DNA of 64,000 bases from Coriobacteriia bacterium (GTDB lineage: Bacteria; Actinomycetota; Coriobacteriia; Coriobacteriales; UMGS124): positions 124,001 to 188,000 of the forward strand of contig JAGZEG010000002.1 in NCBI GenBank assembly GCA_018368455.1, in the 5' to 3' direction. Position 1 is the first letter of the stretch. Each line of letters starts with the position of its first letter. Positions 26,034 to 35,361 of the stretch are shown here, piece after piece. The notes beneath the pieces are model-generated. The model made no database searches and was not told the DNA's origin. It saw only the letters and a list, made by a program, of their open reading frames with translations. The translations under genes were made by a program, and so were the position numbers.

Positions 26034-27065
26034 CTACGCAACCACGAGGCGGCACTCGTCGGCATGCCCAGTGACCATGGCGATAGCGCCCTCGACAGCG
26101 CCCTCGATCATCTGGCGCACGTCCGTGTCGGTGTAGAACGCGGTGTGCGGTGTCAGGATGACATTGGGGAACGCGCGCAGGATAGCCATCGGACGGTTCT
26201 CGATGACATCGCCCACGCGATCGGCGTAGTACAGGCCGTCCTCCTTCTCGAGGACATCGAGCGCCACGCCGCCCGAGAGGCGACCGGCCTCAAGCGCGCT
26301 GATGAGCGCTTCCGTATCGATGAGCCCGCCGCGCGCCGTGTTCACGAGCACGGCGTCGGGCTTCATGAGACCCAGGGCGCGCTCGTCGATCATGTGATGG
26401 TTATCGGCGGTCAGCGGCGCGTGCAGCGTCACGACGTCGGACTGCGCCAGCAGCTCGTCGAGGCTCACGTACGTCGCGTCGGCGGCCACGCTCTCGTTGA
26501 CACGCACGTCGTAGGCCAGCATCTTGCAGCCGAAGCCCTTGAGATGGCTGACCACCGTGCTGCCGATGCGGCCAGTGCCCACGATGCCCACGGTGCAGTC
26601 GCACAGCGCGCGACCCATCTTGCCGCGCAGCGTGTAGTCCTGCACGCGAGCGCGATCCGTGATCTGCGGCATGCGGCGCAGGCACATCATGGCAAGCATG
26701 ATGGCGTAGTCAGCGACGGACTCGGGCGTGTACGTGGCATGCGAGACGCGAACGCCCAGGTCACGGCAGGAATCGAGGTCGATGTGATCCACGCCGATGT
26801 TGCGCGTGGCAATGGCGTGGATGCCCAGGTCAAGCCAAGCCTGAATGAGCGGGCGATCGATGGTCGACGGCATGACGCACACGACGTCGTAGCCCGTAGC
26901 AAGGGCGGCGTTGTCAAGAGAAGGGTAGTCGGACGTCCAGCCGAGCTCGACGTTCCGCTCGCGGCAGACCTCCTCAAAAAAGCCCAGCTCATCAAACGTG
27001 CGCATAGCGTAGGCAAACAGGCGGACACGTGCCTCGGGGGCGGCGCTAGCAGAGGCGACACTCAT
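26034..27065 (-). CDS. D-2-hydroxyacid dehydrogenase (D-lactate dehydrogenase type)
   Basis: NAD-dependent reductase of 2-oxoacids, cytoplasmic, 343 residues. Visible are RNIGVDHIDL, the NAD motif GIVGTGRIGSTV with acidic YDVR after strand 2, NTARGGLID with the catalytic arginine region, the E of DVLEKEDG, and the catalytic histidine in LTPHTAFYT. It is closest in layout to fermentative D-lactate dehydrogenase, VanH and 2-hydroxyisocaproate dehydrogenase. Start ATG 27065 has GAAAGG upstream; the frame continues upstream without a ribosome site. Substrate (pyruvate, phenylpyruvate or branched 2-oxoacids) is open. It stands alone and divergent from a LuxR regulator. Confidence 0.9.
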   Translation of the reverse strand: MSVASASAAPEARVRLFAYAMRTFDELGFFEEVCRERNVELGWTSDYPSLDNAALATGYDVVCVMPSTIDRPLIQAWLDLGIHAIATRNIGVDHIDLDSCRDLGVRVSHATYTPESVADYAIMLAMMCLRRMPQITDRARVQDYTLRGKMGRALCDCTVGIVGTGRIGSTVVSHLKGFGCKMLAYDVRVNESVAADATYVSLDELLAQSDVVTLHAPLTADNHHMIDERALGLMKPDAVLVNTARGGLIDTEALISALEAGRLSGGVALDVLEKEDGLYYADRVGDVIENRPMAILRAFPNVILTPHTAFYTDTDVRQMIEGAVEGAIAMVTGHADECRLVVA

Positions 27066-27328
27066 ACGTAGGACGACCTTTCTCGTGGGGTACACGCGCC
27101 ACTCGCGAGCGGCGCATCCCGTCCATGGTAGGCGCTCGGCGCAGACCGGGCCAGCCTCAACAGGCCGCCTCCCGAGAAAAGCAGGGGGTGCCCAAGCAGC
27201 CTACCGCCAATCGTAGGCGATGCGTTTGTGACACGTTGGCACCCAAGTTTCGTATACCCTAGAGCACGATCATCGGCGTGCGCCATGCACGCTCTCGCCT
27301 TTAGCTGGGGCATCGTAAGGAGGCAGCA

Positions 27329-28870
27329 TTGTCTCAGTCGCCAAGGAAGCAGACCGCCCTATCTGCCCTAAAGAACCCCCAGGTCATGCGATGCATCCTG
27401 GCTATCTCCGGCCTACTGTTGTGGTACAGCTCCGCATGTCGGGTTTCAGAGGGGCCATTTCTCACGTTGCCCCTGGCACCCCTCTCCTACCCCCGTCGCG
27501 ACGGCTCGTGGCTCTGCGCCCTAGCCTTGTGCATCCTCACCGCCCTGGCCGTGGCCGGTCTGCGCCGCCTCGGCCATACGAGCAGCGGTGCCCCTATGGT
27601 CAGATGTCCCCAGGCATTTCGGAGCGTCCCGCTGTTCTCGAGTGCCCTGCTATGCGCAGCGGGCACGGCGATGGTCGTTCTCGGGTCGTCGAGCATCGTC
27701 ATCTCGACGGTCGGCGGCGGCCTGGCGGGTGTCGGTTTCGCTCTTGAGTGCGCTCTGCTACTCGGAAGTGCGCACCAGCAGCCGTCGCCCCAAAAAGCGG
27801 CGCTCATTGGGGCGGCATCCCTAGCGATCGCCGCAGCCGCCAGCCTCGCGCTCGCTCCCCTGCCCGCTCCCGTGGCGCATGTCGTCGTATGCGCGCTGCC
27901 CCTGGCGTGCGCCTTGTGTGCCCCCAGGACGCACGAGACTCCCAATGCCGCCAGCGAGAACGTACCGCACGCCATCGCCAAAGACCAACCCGTGCGCCTC
28001 CGCGCGACAGTACCTGACCCCCTTCGCCGCATACATGCGGCCACGCTCATCTTCTGCTTTTTGGGGATCGGTCTGTTCCTCGGTATCATAGGGTTCAGTC
28101 AAGACGCAATGGACTCGGGCGATAGAAGCGCGTTTCACCTGCTCACGGCGGCCGGGGGCGGCACCGTCGCCGCAGCAGTCTGGCTCGGGTCGCATCGCCT
28201 CACCCCCGACGGGCCCTACATCGCGGCCCCTATCCTGTTGGGAACGGCGGCGCTGGCCCTGCCCTTCTTCGGCACGGCAACCGGCAGCGGCCTGGCGAAC
28301 GTCTTCGGCAAAGCCGCTGACGACCTTACCTTCGTGCTCGCGGCCCTTTTCCTCGTCAAATGCGCGTCGCACGGTGCAAGCGAGCCTCGTGGGGCAAATG
28401 CCCGGCCCTTGGGGTACACGACCGTTCCGCTGCTCATCGCGGCGCTCGCCGCCCTCGCGCTCACAGGCATCCTGCTCGGCGGTGTGTTCGTCAGCGTTAT
28501 CGGGCAGGACGCAAGCTCGCTCGCCCTCGTCGCGGCCTCGCTCGTCTACCTGGCCATGCTGGCCCTCGCCCTCATGGCCAAGCGTAAGAGCCAGGACAGC
28601 TACATTATCGTGCGCAACCCCGGCGACGTCGCCCGCATCGCGACCGCCCAGGCCCAGGCCATCGCTCAGGAGTTCCCCGACCTCTCGGCCCGCGAGATCG
28701 ACGTCTTGGGTCTGCTGCTCCAGCATCAGAGCATCGACGGCGTCGCCCAACGCCTCGGCGTCTCGCGCAACACCATCAAGAGCCACATCGCCCACCTCTA
28801 TGCCAAGACAGGTGTGGCCTCACGCCAGCAGCTGATCGATCTCGCCGCGTCGAAAACGATTGAGCTGTAA
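27329..28870 (+). CDS. Membrane-anchored LuxR-family regulator
   Basis: 513 residues. The first about 430 form roughly 12 hydrophobic segments resembling an MFS fold without transporter motifs. The last about 65 are a LuxR helix-turn-helix: LSAREIDVLGLLLQ, then VAQRLGVSRNTIKSHIAHLY and a short tail. Such proteins sense a ligand or redox state at the membrane and act on neighbouring reductase genes in Eggerthellaceae. The start is a TTG at 27329 with AAGGAGG six bases upstream. It precedes the FMN/FAD reductase at 29101 on the same strand, with a 230-base gap that can hold the target promoter. Confidence 0.9.
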   Translation: MSQSPRKQTALSALKNPQVMRCILAISGLLLWYSSACRVSEGPFLTLPLAPLSYPRRDGSWLCALALCILTALAVAGLRRLGHTSSGAPMVRCPQAFRSVPLFSSALLCAAGTAMVVLGSSSIVISTVGGGLAGVGFALECALLLGSAHQQPSPQKAALIGAASLAIAAAASLALAPLPAPVAHVVVCALPLACALCAPRTHETPNAASENVPHAIAKDQPVRLRATVPDPLRRIHAATLIFCFLGIGLFLGIIGFSQDAMDSGDRSAFHLLTAAGGGTVAAAVWLGSHRLTPDGPYIAAPILLGTAALALPFFGTATGSGLANVFGKAADDLTFVLAALFLVKCASHGASEPRGANARPLGYTTVPLLIAALAALALTGILLGGVFVSVIGQDASSLALVAASLVYLAMLALALMAKRKSQDSYIIVRNPGDVARIATAQAQAIAQEFPDLSAREIDVLGLLLQHQSIDGVAQRLGVSRNTIKSHIAHLYAKTGVASRQQLIDLAASKTIEL

Positions 28871-29100
28871 CGGGGTGTTTGAGACGGCTCTCCTTATCAA
28901 AAGAGGAGACATCATCGCAAAGCGGCAGGTCAACGCACCTGCCAGGCTGTCAATACCCATACGCTCATTTTTTGGGAATGAGGCGCGCAGTTCCCTCGTC
29001 ATCCGCTGCGAATACTAGTGCGCGTTCCCCTGTCCGCCTCATGATGGGATCACCTTGCGCAGGCAGGGCATCGACTCCACACGGACGAAAGGGAAACCAC

Positions 29101-31251
29101 ATGCACGCCACGATGACTCGCAGCGACTTCCTCAAGAGTGCGGCGGCAGGGGCGGCCGCGCTCGGGCTGGCCGGCACGGGCACGCTCGCCTTCGCAGCAG
29201 AGGGAAGCGCGGCAGGCGACACCCAAGAACTCGCGCCGTTCGCCTTCACGCCGGGGACGTACGTCTCGAAGCAGACGACGGGCTTTGCCGAAATGGACAT
29301 CACCGTCGAGCTGTCCGCTGACACTATCGACTCGGTGTCGTACCAGGTCACAAAGACCGGCGAGAAGGACTACTCCGAGAAGTTCATGGACCAGATCGTC
29401 GACCTGTGCACCAGGGTCGTCGAGGCAAACAGCCCCTTCGTGGATGGCATCTCCGGCGCCACGCTGTGCGCCACCGCCACGCTCGACGGTGTCAAGGACT
29501 GCATGGAGCAGGCCGGCTACGCGTTCCCTGAAGAGGAAGCGTACGTCCCCGAGACCCCCGCGTGGCTCGGCGAGGCGCCCGTCATCAACGAGAGCGAGAT
29601 CGTCGACACCATCGAGAGCGACGTCGTCGTCATCGGCGGTGGCAACGCGGGCCTGGCCTGCGCCGTCACGGCCGCCGAGGAGGGGTTGAGCGTCAGCGTC
29701 ATCGAGGCCCAGGCCAAGGACAGCATCTTCTGGTACGGCCTGCACGACATCGCCACGGTCAACTCCAAGTACTGCATGGACCAGGGGTGCCCGGAGATCG
29801 ACAAGGCCGAGTTCATGGCCGACTTCCAGCGCCGCACGCTCAACTACACCGACCCACGCCTCGTGAAGTCGTTCGTCGACAACTCCGGCGAGATGGTGGA
29901 CTGGCTCATTGAGAACTCGCCGACCGACGTGGTGGAGAAGACGTTCATCCACACGATGAACTCCCATGTCGAGTACTTCGCCGACGGCAACGGCATCAAC
30001 GGCTACAAGTGCTGGAAGGGCAGCATCAACCTGCCGTTCAACCAGGGCGCGGGCATGGCGCTCATCGAGAAGTCCGAGAGCCTGGGCGCCACGTGGTACT
30101 GGGAGCACAAGGGCATCGTGCTGGAGACCGAGAAGAGCGACGTCCCCACGAAGGTCGAGCAGGTGCAGGCGGATGGCGTCGACGCGTTCGTTGACGGCAC
30201 GGTCACGAAGACCTCCGTCACCGGCGTCATCGCGCAGGACGCCGAGGGCAAGTACCACCGCTTCGTCGGCCGCTCCTACGTGCTGTCGTGCGGCGGCTAC
30301 GGCGCCAACAGCGAGATGTACCGCGAGCTCTCCCAGAACCAGCGCTGGCTCTACGACGCGCACGGCCTGGACATCCGCACGATGAGGACCGCCGGCTTCG
30401 GCCGCGACGGCTCGGGCATCAAGATGGGCATGTGGGCCGGCGGCTCGATGGACCCCATCTGCCGCACGCTCATCTCGCCCGAGGTCCTCTACCAGAGCGA
30501 CCAGTACTCGGTGAACATCCTCGTCCGCCAGGGCACCTACCGCTTCGCCCTGTGGCTCGACAGCGATATGGAACGCTTCACCGACGAGTCGTTCATGGGT
30601 GTGTTCGGCCTGATGGCCCGCATGGAGCGCAACCGCCCCGGCCGCCACTACGCCTTCTTCGACAACAAGTGGAAGACGCTCGTGTCGCGCTCGGCGCCCG
30701 AGCACTTCTGCGCGACGGAGGACGACAACTCCCTGGCCGACACGCTGGCCACGTGGGTCGAGCGCGGGCCGCTCGGCGAGGAGACGGCCGGCTCTTCCGG
30801 CGAGACCACGTGGTCGGCTGGCACGCCGTGCCACTTCGCCGCGCAGACGCTCGACGAGCTGTTCGAGTACATGGGCTTTGACGAGGAGCAGGCGGCCAAG
30901 GCCAAGGCGCAGATCGAGCGCTACAACGAGCTGTGCGCCAGTGGCAAGGACGACGACTTCGGCCGCGACGCGCGCCTGATGCTGCCCATCGACGAGCCGC
31001 CCTTCTACGGCATGATCCAGGTGCAGGAGAAGCCCGCTATCGGCACGTGCACGCTCAACGGCCTGGTCATCGACCACAAGCAGCGCGTCCTCGACAAGAA
31101 CTACAACGCCATCGAGGGCCTGTACGCGTCGGGCAACAACTCCGGCGGCCGCTTCGGCACGCACTACTCCACGTCGCTGCAGGGCCTGTCGCTGGGCTTC
31201 GCACTGACGCTGGGGCGCGTCCTTGGCAAGCAGCTCGCACAGGAGGCGTAG
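29101..31251 (+). CDS. Exported FMN- and FAD-dependent reductase (fumarate/urocanate reductase-like)
   Basis: 716-residue extracytoplasmic flavoprotein. An N-terminal FMN-binding domain (about 45-140, SGAT at 118-121) passes electrons to a C-terminal FAD reductase domain (VVVIGGGNAGLACAV near 177; GLYASGNNSGGRFGTHYST at the end). Two features are unusual. The signal reads TRSDFLK, so the second arginine of a Tat motif is replaced by serine. In the flavinylation motif SGATLC the residue that normally accepts FMN (Thr or Ser) is C123. Start ATG 29101 has GAAAGGG upstream; a second ATG four codons later is possible. Regulated presumably by the LuxR protein at 27329; the small gene at 31257 is coupled to it. 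Substrate unknown. Confidence 0.9.
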   Translation: MHATMTRSDFLKSAAAGAAALGLAGTGTLAFAAEGSAAGDTQELAPFAFTPGTYVSKQTTGFAEMDITVELSADTIDSVSYQVTKTGEKDYSEKFMDQIVDLCTRVVEANSPFVDGISGATLCATATLDGVKDCMEQAGYAFPEEEAYVPETPAWLGEAPVINESEIVDTIESDVVVIGGGNAGLACAVTAAEEGLSVSVIEAQAKDSIFWYGLHDIATVNSKYCMDQGCPEIDKAEFMADFQRRTLNYTDPRLVKSFVDNSGEMVDWLIENSPTDVVEKTFIHTMNSHVEYFADGNGINGYKCWKGSINLPFNQGAGMALIEKSESLGATWYWEHKGIVLETEKSDVPTKVEQVQADGVDAFVDGTVTKTSVTGVIAQDAEGKYHRFVGRSYVLSCGGYGANSEMYRELSQNQRWLYDAHGLDIRTMRTAGFGRDGSGIKMGMWAGGSMDPICRTLISPEVLYQSDQYSVNILVRQGTYRFALWLDSDMERFTDESFMGVFGLMARMERNRPGRHYAFFDNKWKTLVSRSAPEHFCATEDDNSLADTLATWVERGPLGEETAGSSGETTWSAGTPCHFAAQTLDELFEYMGFDEEQAAKAKAQIERYNELCASGKDDDFGRDARLMLPIDEPPFYGMIQVQEKPAIGTCTLNGLVIDHKQRVLDKNYNAIEGLYASGNNSGGRFGTHYSTSLQGLSLGFALTLGRVLGKQLAQEA

Positions 31252-31256
31252 GCCAG

Positions 31257-31691
31257 ATGTCCACGCATGAGAGCCAGGCGGCAGCCGACTGGGCAACGCG
31301 TCACATGGAGGAGCTGGTGGACGAGCTGCCCGCAATGCTTGAGAAGCAGGCGCGACGCGAGCGCCACGAGAAGGCCGTGCCCGTCTACCAGCAATGGAAG
31401 TGCGTCGACGAGCTGGAGCAGGCCCTGGCAATCCTGCATGGACAGAGCCCCTTCGAGGCGGCGGCGTACGGTGGCATGCACGAGGCCGTGATCCGGGAGA
31501 AGGAGCTGCAGCTCGCCCAGGAGCAGGCACGACTCGCTTCGGATCTGGTCGCAAGCCCCTTTGCCGACGTCCAGGAGGCTGCGGCGGCGCTGCTGGACGA
31601 ACGGGCGCTCAACGGGTGCATCGACGAGCTCAACCGCTATCGGCGCGACTACGCCTACACGCTGGCGCAGTGCGAGCGGGCATCCGCGTAA
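31257..31691 (+). CDS. Small helical protein coupled to the flavin reductase
   Basis: 144 residues, almost entirely predicted helical and rich in Glu, Ala, Leu and Gln, with no signal or membrane segment. No family recognised. Its ribosome site AGGAGG lies inside the last codons of the reductase gene and the ATG is four bases past that stop, so the two are translated together. A cytoplasmic partner of an exported cofactor protein could be a maturation chaperone, but no TorD/NarJ motif is visible. Function unknown. Confidence 0.75.
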   Translation: MSTHESQAAADWATRHMEELVDELPAMLEKQARRERHEKAVPVYQQWKCVDELEQALAILHGQSPFEAAAYGGMHEAVIREKELQLAQEQARLASDLVASPFADVQEAAAALLDERALNGCIDELNRYRRDYAYTLAQCERASA

Positions 31692-31850
31692 AGGTAGCGC
31701 TTCCCACCTCGGTCGATATGCATGACAGGGGCGCCCGCCAGGGATCTCTCCCGGGCGGGCGCCCATGCGTTATGGTGCGCTTATGCGACCGCATGCGTCC
31801 CCGCGTGCCGACAGGCTATGACGACCCCGTCACCACCGCCGTTTGTGCAG

Positions 31851-33578
31851 TTACTCCGTGTAGTCGCTGCCGTTAGCGGTGGGCGTGGAAGCCACAACCG
31901 TCAGCTCGACGGGCGCCGGGGCGTCCTTGGGCTTCGCAGCGTTCTCGCCGGCGGTGCGGCCGGTGTAGCACGTCTCGGAGATGTTGCCGCCGCAGATGTA
32001 CACGCCCGCCCAGAACGAGCCGAGCTCGCCGGCGGAGTACAGGTTGGGAATCGGGTTCCCGTTGGGGTCGAGCACCTCGCAGTTCGTGTTGCGCTTGGGG
32101 CCGCCCTGGCAGTTCACGCACGCCGGGTAGAGACGCACGGCGTAGAACGGCGCCGTCTCGATCGGGGCCATCGAGATGTCGAGGCGGTCGAACTTGGGGT
32201 CGACGCCCGCGGCCACGACGTCGTTCCACTCGGCCACGGTCGCGCTCAGGGCCTCGGCGTCCAGCCCGATGGCCTCCGCCAGCTCCTCGAGGCTCGCGCC
32301 CTCGATGATCTCGGCCTCGTCCATCGTGGCGATCGTGCCGCCGCCGTTGCGTCCCGTCGCGTCCATGACGGCCCACATGACGTCGGACACGGGCTGGCTG
32401 ATCCAGCTGCCACCGATCTGCACGTGGCCGTGCTTCTGCGTGCCGGACTCGTTCATGAAGCGCTTGGCATCGCTACCGACGTAGATGCAGTTGCCGGCCG
32501 TCGTGATGCGCTGACCCGCGATGTTCGTGCCGAAGTAGCAGCGGTCGATCTCGTGGAACTTGGGGAGGATCCAGGGACCGGACAGCGCGTCCATGTGCCA
32601 CAGGTCGGCGCCGATCTCCAGGCCCATCTTGATGCCGTCGCCGGTGTTGTTCGTCGTGCCGACGGGATACGCCTGCGAGAACTGCGCGTAGTTCTCGAAC
32701 ATCTCCTGGTTGGACTCGTAGCTGCCGCACGCAAGCACGACACCGTTCAGGGCGCGCACGTTCAGCTCCTTGCCACCGCGCTCGATCTTGAGGCCGAGGA
32801 TCGTCTTGGTGAACGGGTCCTGGATGAGGTGCGTCGCCGGCGACTCGTACCAGATGTCGATGGAGTCCTTGAGCGCGATGACGTTGTCGCGCAGCAGGTT
32901 CCAGTACTTCTTCTCGTTGTTATCGGGCGGGTTGACCATCTTGAACTCGTCGATGCGCCCGTCCATGGGCGTGCCGTCGGGCCAAACGGGGTACTCGCTG
33001 ATGCCCATCGAACCGTCGGACTTCTCGTAGATCCACGACATCATCTCGGCAGACGGCGTACCGTTGGGATCGGGCTCGCTCTCCTCCTGCTCGATCTCGT
33101 GCAGGCCAACGACAGCCGGAGCGCCATGAGCGAGCAGCCAGTCGACGTTGCCGACGGAACCCTCGGCCATGTACTGAATGACCTCGGGCGTGGCCGTGTC
33201 GAAGCCAGCGGACATCGCCGTGTAGAACGCGACGCCGTCCTCGACGGTGTTCGGCGTACAGATGTACTGCTCGCACACCTTCGTGTTACCGCCCTCGCCG
33301 CCCTCGGACGCCTTCTCGGTCAAAAGGACCTTGGCGCCATTCTCGGCCGCGGTGATAGCCGCGACAGAGCCTGCGCCGCCCCAACCCACAACGACGACGT
33401 CATACTCGGCGTCCCAGGCGATCGTGTCGACGAACGAGACCGTGACCTTGTCGCCCTCGGAAGCCTTCGCGAGGCCCGTCAGCGCCGTCGAGCCCGCGAC
33501 GACCGCCGCAGCCGCGCCGCCGGCGCACACAAAGCTGCGGCGAGAGAGCGTCTCGTGAGCGGATGTAGCCTGTGCCAT
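31851..33578 (-). CDS. Tat-exported FAD-dependent reductase
   Basis: 575-residue exported flavoprotein of the FAD-binding_2 family. The Tat signal is LSRRSFVCAGGAAAA (arginines 13-14). FAD motif: YDVVVVGWGGAGSVAAI. It has acceptor-domain features such as GGEGGNTKVCEQYICTPNT and ends with LYSAGELGSFWAGVYICGGN, a variant of the usual C-terminal FAD signature, before a 35-residue Pro/Ala/Thr tail. No FMN or heme site. Cysteine-rich spots (PACVNCQGG) are not a cluster motif. Start at 33578 has AAAGGGGTATG upstream. It is divergent from the LuxR regulator at 33841, which is its likely regulator. Substrate unknown. Confidence 0.9.
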   Translation of the reverse strand: MAQATSAHETLSRRSFVCAGGAAAAVVAGSTALTGLAKASEGDKVTVSFVDTIAWDAEYDVVVVGWGGAGSVAAITAAENGAKVLLTEKASEGGEGGNTKVCEQYICTPNTVEDGVAFYTAMSAGFDTATPEVIQYMAEGSVGNVDWLLAHGAPAVVGLHEIEQEESEPDPNGTPSAEMMSWIYEKSDGSMGISEYPVWPDGTPMDGRIDEFKMVNPPDNNEKKYWNLLRDNVIALKDSIDIWYESPATHLIQDPFTKTILGLKIERGGKELNVRALNGVVLACGSYESNQEMFENYAQFSQAYPVGTTNNTGDGIKMGLEIGADLWHMDALSGPWILPKFHEIDRCYFGTNIAGQRITTAGNCIYVGSDAKRFMNESGTQKHGHVQIGGSWISQPVSDVMWAVMDATGRNGGGTIATMDEAEIIEGASLEELAEAIGLDAEALSATVAEWNDVVAAGVDPKFDRLDISMAPIETAPFYAVRLYPACVNCQGGPKRNTNCEVLDPNGNPIPNLYSAGELGSFWAGVYICGGNISETCYTGRTAGENAAKPKDAPAPVELTVVASTPTANGSDYTE

Positions 33579-33763
33579 ATCGCATACCCCTTTCGTTGCC
33601 CATACCGTACGTATCACGTGCGGCCGTGGCACGAAGCCCCGCGAAGCTCCGCCTGTCTGCGGGCTTCCGCTGCGCCGTCGCTGGCCGCGTGATTCCGAGT
33701 GTCGCCAGCGGGATGGGAAAGCGCATCGAAACGCGGGTATGACATCGCCCGATTCCGCCCGAT

Positions 33764-33797
33764 TAAGCGATTCGCTTATGCCATGAGCTGGTATAAC
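33764..33797 (+). promoter_or_regulatory. Palindrome overlapping a candidate promoter of the 33841 LuxR gene
   Basis: TAAGCGA-T-TCGCTTA (33764-33778) is a perfect 7-bp inverted repeat placed where the -35 box should be; a -10-like TATAAC follows at 33792-33797. It lies in the 262-base divergent gap between the flavoprotein and its LuxR regulator. The neighbouring GCCCGATTCCGCCCGATT is a short direct repeat. Confidence 0.45.
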
Positions 33798-33840
33798 GTT
33801 GATACTTGTAAGGATGTCGCCACAGGGGGAGGCGCCTGAC

Positions 33841-35274
33841 ATGACCGCATCACCCGCCCGTGGAACCCGCGCCGCCGGGCTCAGCTGGGCCCTCGTCGTC
33901 GGCGCTGCGCTGCACTGGGCCTCGCTGCTCTACCTTGGCTTCGGGACAGAGGGAGCCCTTTCCGCGGCGGGACCCGCCGACGCGGTCGACGGTCTGATCT
34001 CGTGGGTGCACACGCCGCTGACCGCCCTCATCGCCCTTGTCGCCATCGCTCTGCCTCACCTGTTCGAGCGCGAGCGACCCCGCCTCGGCCTCGCCATCGC
34101 TAGCATCCTCGCGGGCCTGGGGACGCTCGGCACCATCGGCGTCGCACATGCGCGGGAAGCTGCCGGCTTTGACCTCCCGCTCCTGCTGGCATTCGAGCTC
34201 TGCCTCGCTGTGAACATCTCGCTGATGGTGCTGCTCTGGGGGTTTGCGTTCGCCTCGCTCGACAAGCGCACGGCAGGCCGGCACGCCGTGCTCACCGCGC
34301 TGCTCTCCCTCGCACTCGCCTTGCTGCTCCACCTCGTGAGCCCCCTCGCCATCGGCGGGGGCACGGCGCTGGGCGTCGTCGCGCGCATCTTGTCGGCCTC
34401 TGTACTGCTGGGCCGGCGCGTGCGCTTCGTCAACACGAGGCGCCCGCTCAGCAAGCAAGCTCCCGTCCGCGCCGCCATCGCCCGGTTCTACTCTTCGCGT
34501 GTCGTGCTCGGACTCGCCATCGGCGCCGCCTACTGGGCAGCCGTGCGCGCGGAGCCTTCCGAGTCGTTCTCTCCCCTGCTCATCGGCGCAGGGCTCGTTG
34601 TCTGCATTGCGCTGCTCGCCGTGTTCCTGCACATGGGCGACGAGTTGTACGGTTTTCTGCCCATCATGCCGCTCGTGCTCGTCGGCTGCCTGTTCGCCCC
34701 CTATGCCCGCGGCGGGGCGACCATGCTCGTTCCGCTGGCCCCGACCGTGCTGTGGCTCAGCTGGATATTTGCGTCGTCGTTTCAGCTCTCAGGCCTCAAG
34801 GAGACGTTCGGCATGAGCGAGACGACGCTCAGCTTCAGCGAGAAGGCCGCCCTCATGGTGGGATGGAGCGCTGGAATCGCGCTCGGCCCGCTCGTCGTGC
34901 CCACGCTGGGAGCCGAGCCGCTCGGGCTCGTCGCGACGTACGGTGCCGTGCTGTGGGCAACGTTTGCGAGCTTCCGAACCGTATACAACCGCCGCGAGGA
35001 CGCGTTCATCGCGCAGCTCGAAAGCGAGCGGGCTGAGCAGGACGCACGCACATACGACGAGATCTGTCGGCGCTTCGGGCTGACACCCCGCGAGCGCGAG
35101 GTCATGGTGATGCTGGCGCAGGGGTACACGCGGCCCCACATCTGCCAGGAGCTCTCGATCTCGGACGGGACGGCGCGAGCGCACGCGTTCCACGTCTACC
35201 AGAAGATCGGCGTACACAAGAAGGATGACCTGCTCAAGCTCGTACGCGAGATCGGCGAGAGCGCTCCGCGGTAG
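33841..35274 (+). CDS. Membrane-anchored LuxR-family regulator
   Basis: 477 residues: about 12 hydrophobic segments (15-385), a charged linker (LESERAEQDARTYDEICRRF), then a LuxR DNA-binding domain at about 411-477 (LTPREREVMVMLAQ, ICQELSISDGTARAHAFHVY). The second recognition-helix region has ARAH where most relatives have VKTH. The ATG at 33841 has GGGGGAGG upstream, better than an earlier in-frame start at 33799. Divergent from the flavoprotein at 31851-33578. Confidence 0.9.
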   Translation: MTASPARGTRAAGLSWALVVGAALHWASLLYLGFGTEGALSAAGPADAVDGLISWVHTPLTALIALVAIALPHLFERERPRLGLAIASILAGLGTLGTIGVAHAREAAGFDLPLLLAFELCLAVNISLMVLLWGFAFASLDKRTAGRHAVLTALLSLALALLLHLVSPLAIGGGTALGVVARILSASVLLGRRVRFVNTRRPLSKQAPVRAAIARFYSSRVVLGLAIGAAYWAAVRAEPSESFSPLLIGAGLVVCIALLAVFLHMGDELYGFLPIMPLVLVGCLFAPYARGGATMLVPLAPTVLWLSWIFASSFQLSGLKETFGMSETTLSFSEKAALMVGWSAGIALGPLVVPTLGAEPLGLVATYGAVLWATFASFRTVYNRREDAFIAQLESERAEQDARTYDEICRRFGLTPREREVMVMLAQGYTRPHICQELSISDGTARAHAFHVYQKIGVHKKDDLLKLVREIGESAPR

Positions 35275-35300
35275 GTTCGGCGCCAGTGCCGGCTTACGAA

Positions 35301-35336
35301 AACGGCCCGCCGCCCTCGAGGGGACAGCGGGCCGTT
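35301..35336. terminator. Bidirectional terminator
   Basis: AACGGCCCGC pairs with GCGGGCCGTT; TTCGGT follows on the plus strand and TTTTCG on the minus strand. It sits between the convergent LuxR gene and the P-type ATPase gene. Confidence 0.8.
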
Positions 35337-35361
35337 CGGTCATTTCGCGCGTAGGGGGGAC

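Noticed and set aside
29050..31554. 834-residue minus-strand open frame
   Set aside because: Antisense shadow of the FMN/FAD reductase and its coupled small gene.
31257..31691. TorD/NarJ-type chaperone
   Set aside because: Helical and neighbouring an exported redox protein, but no family motif is visible, so no name was given.
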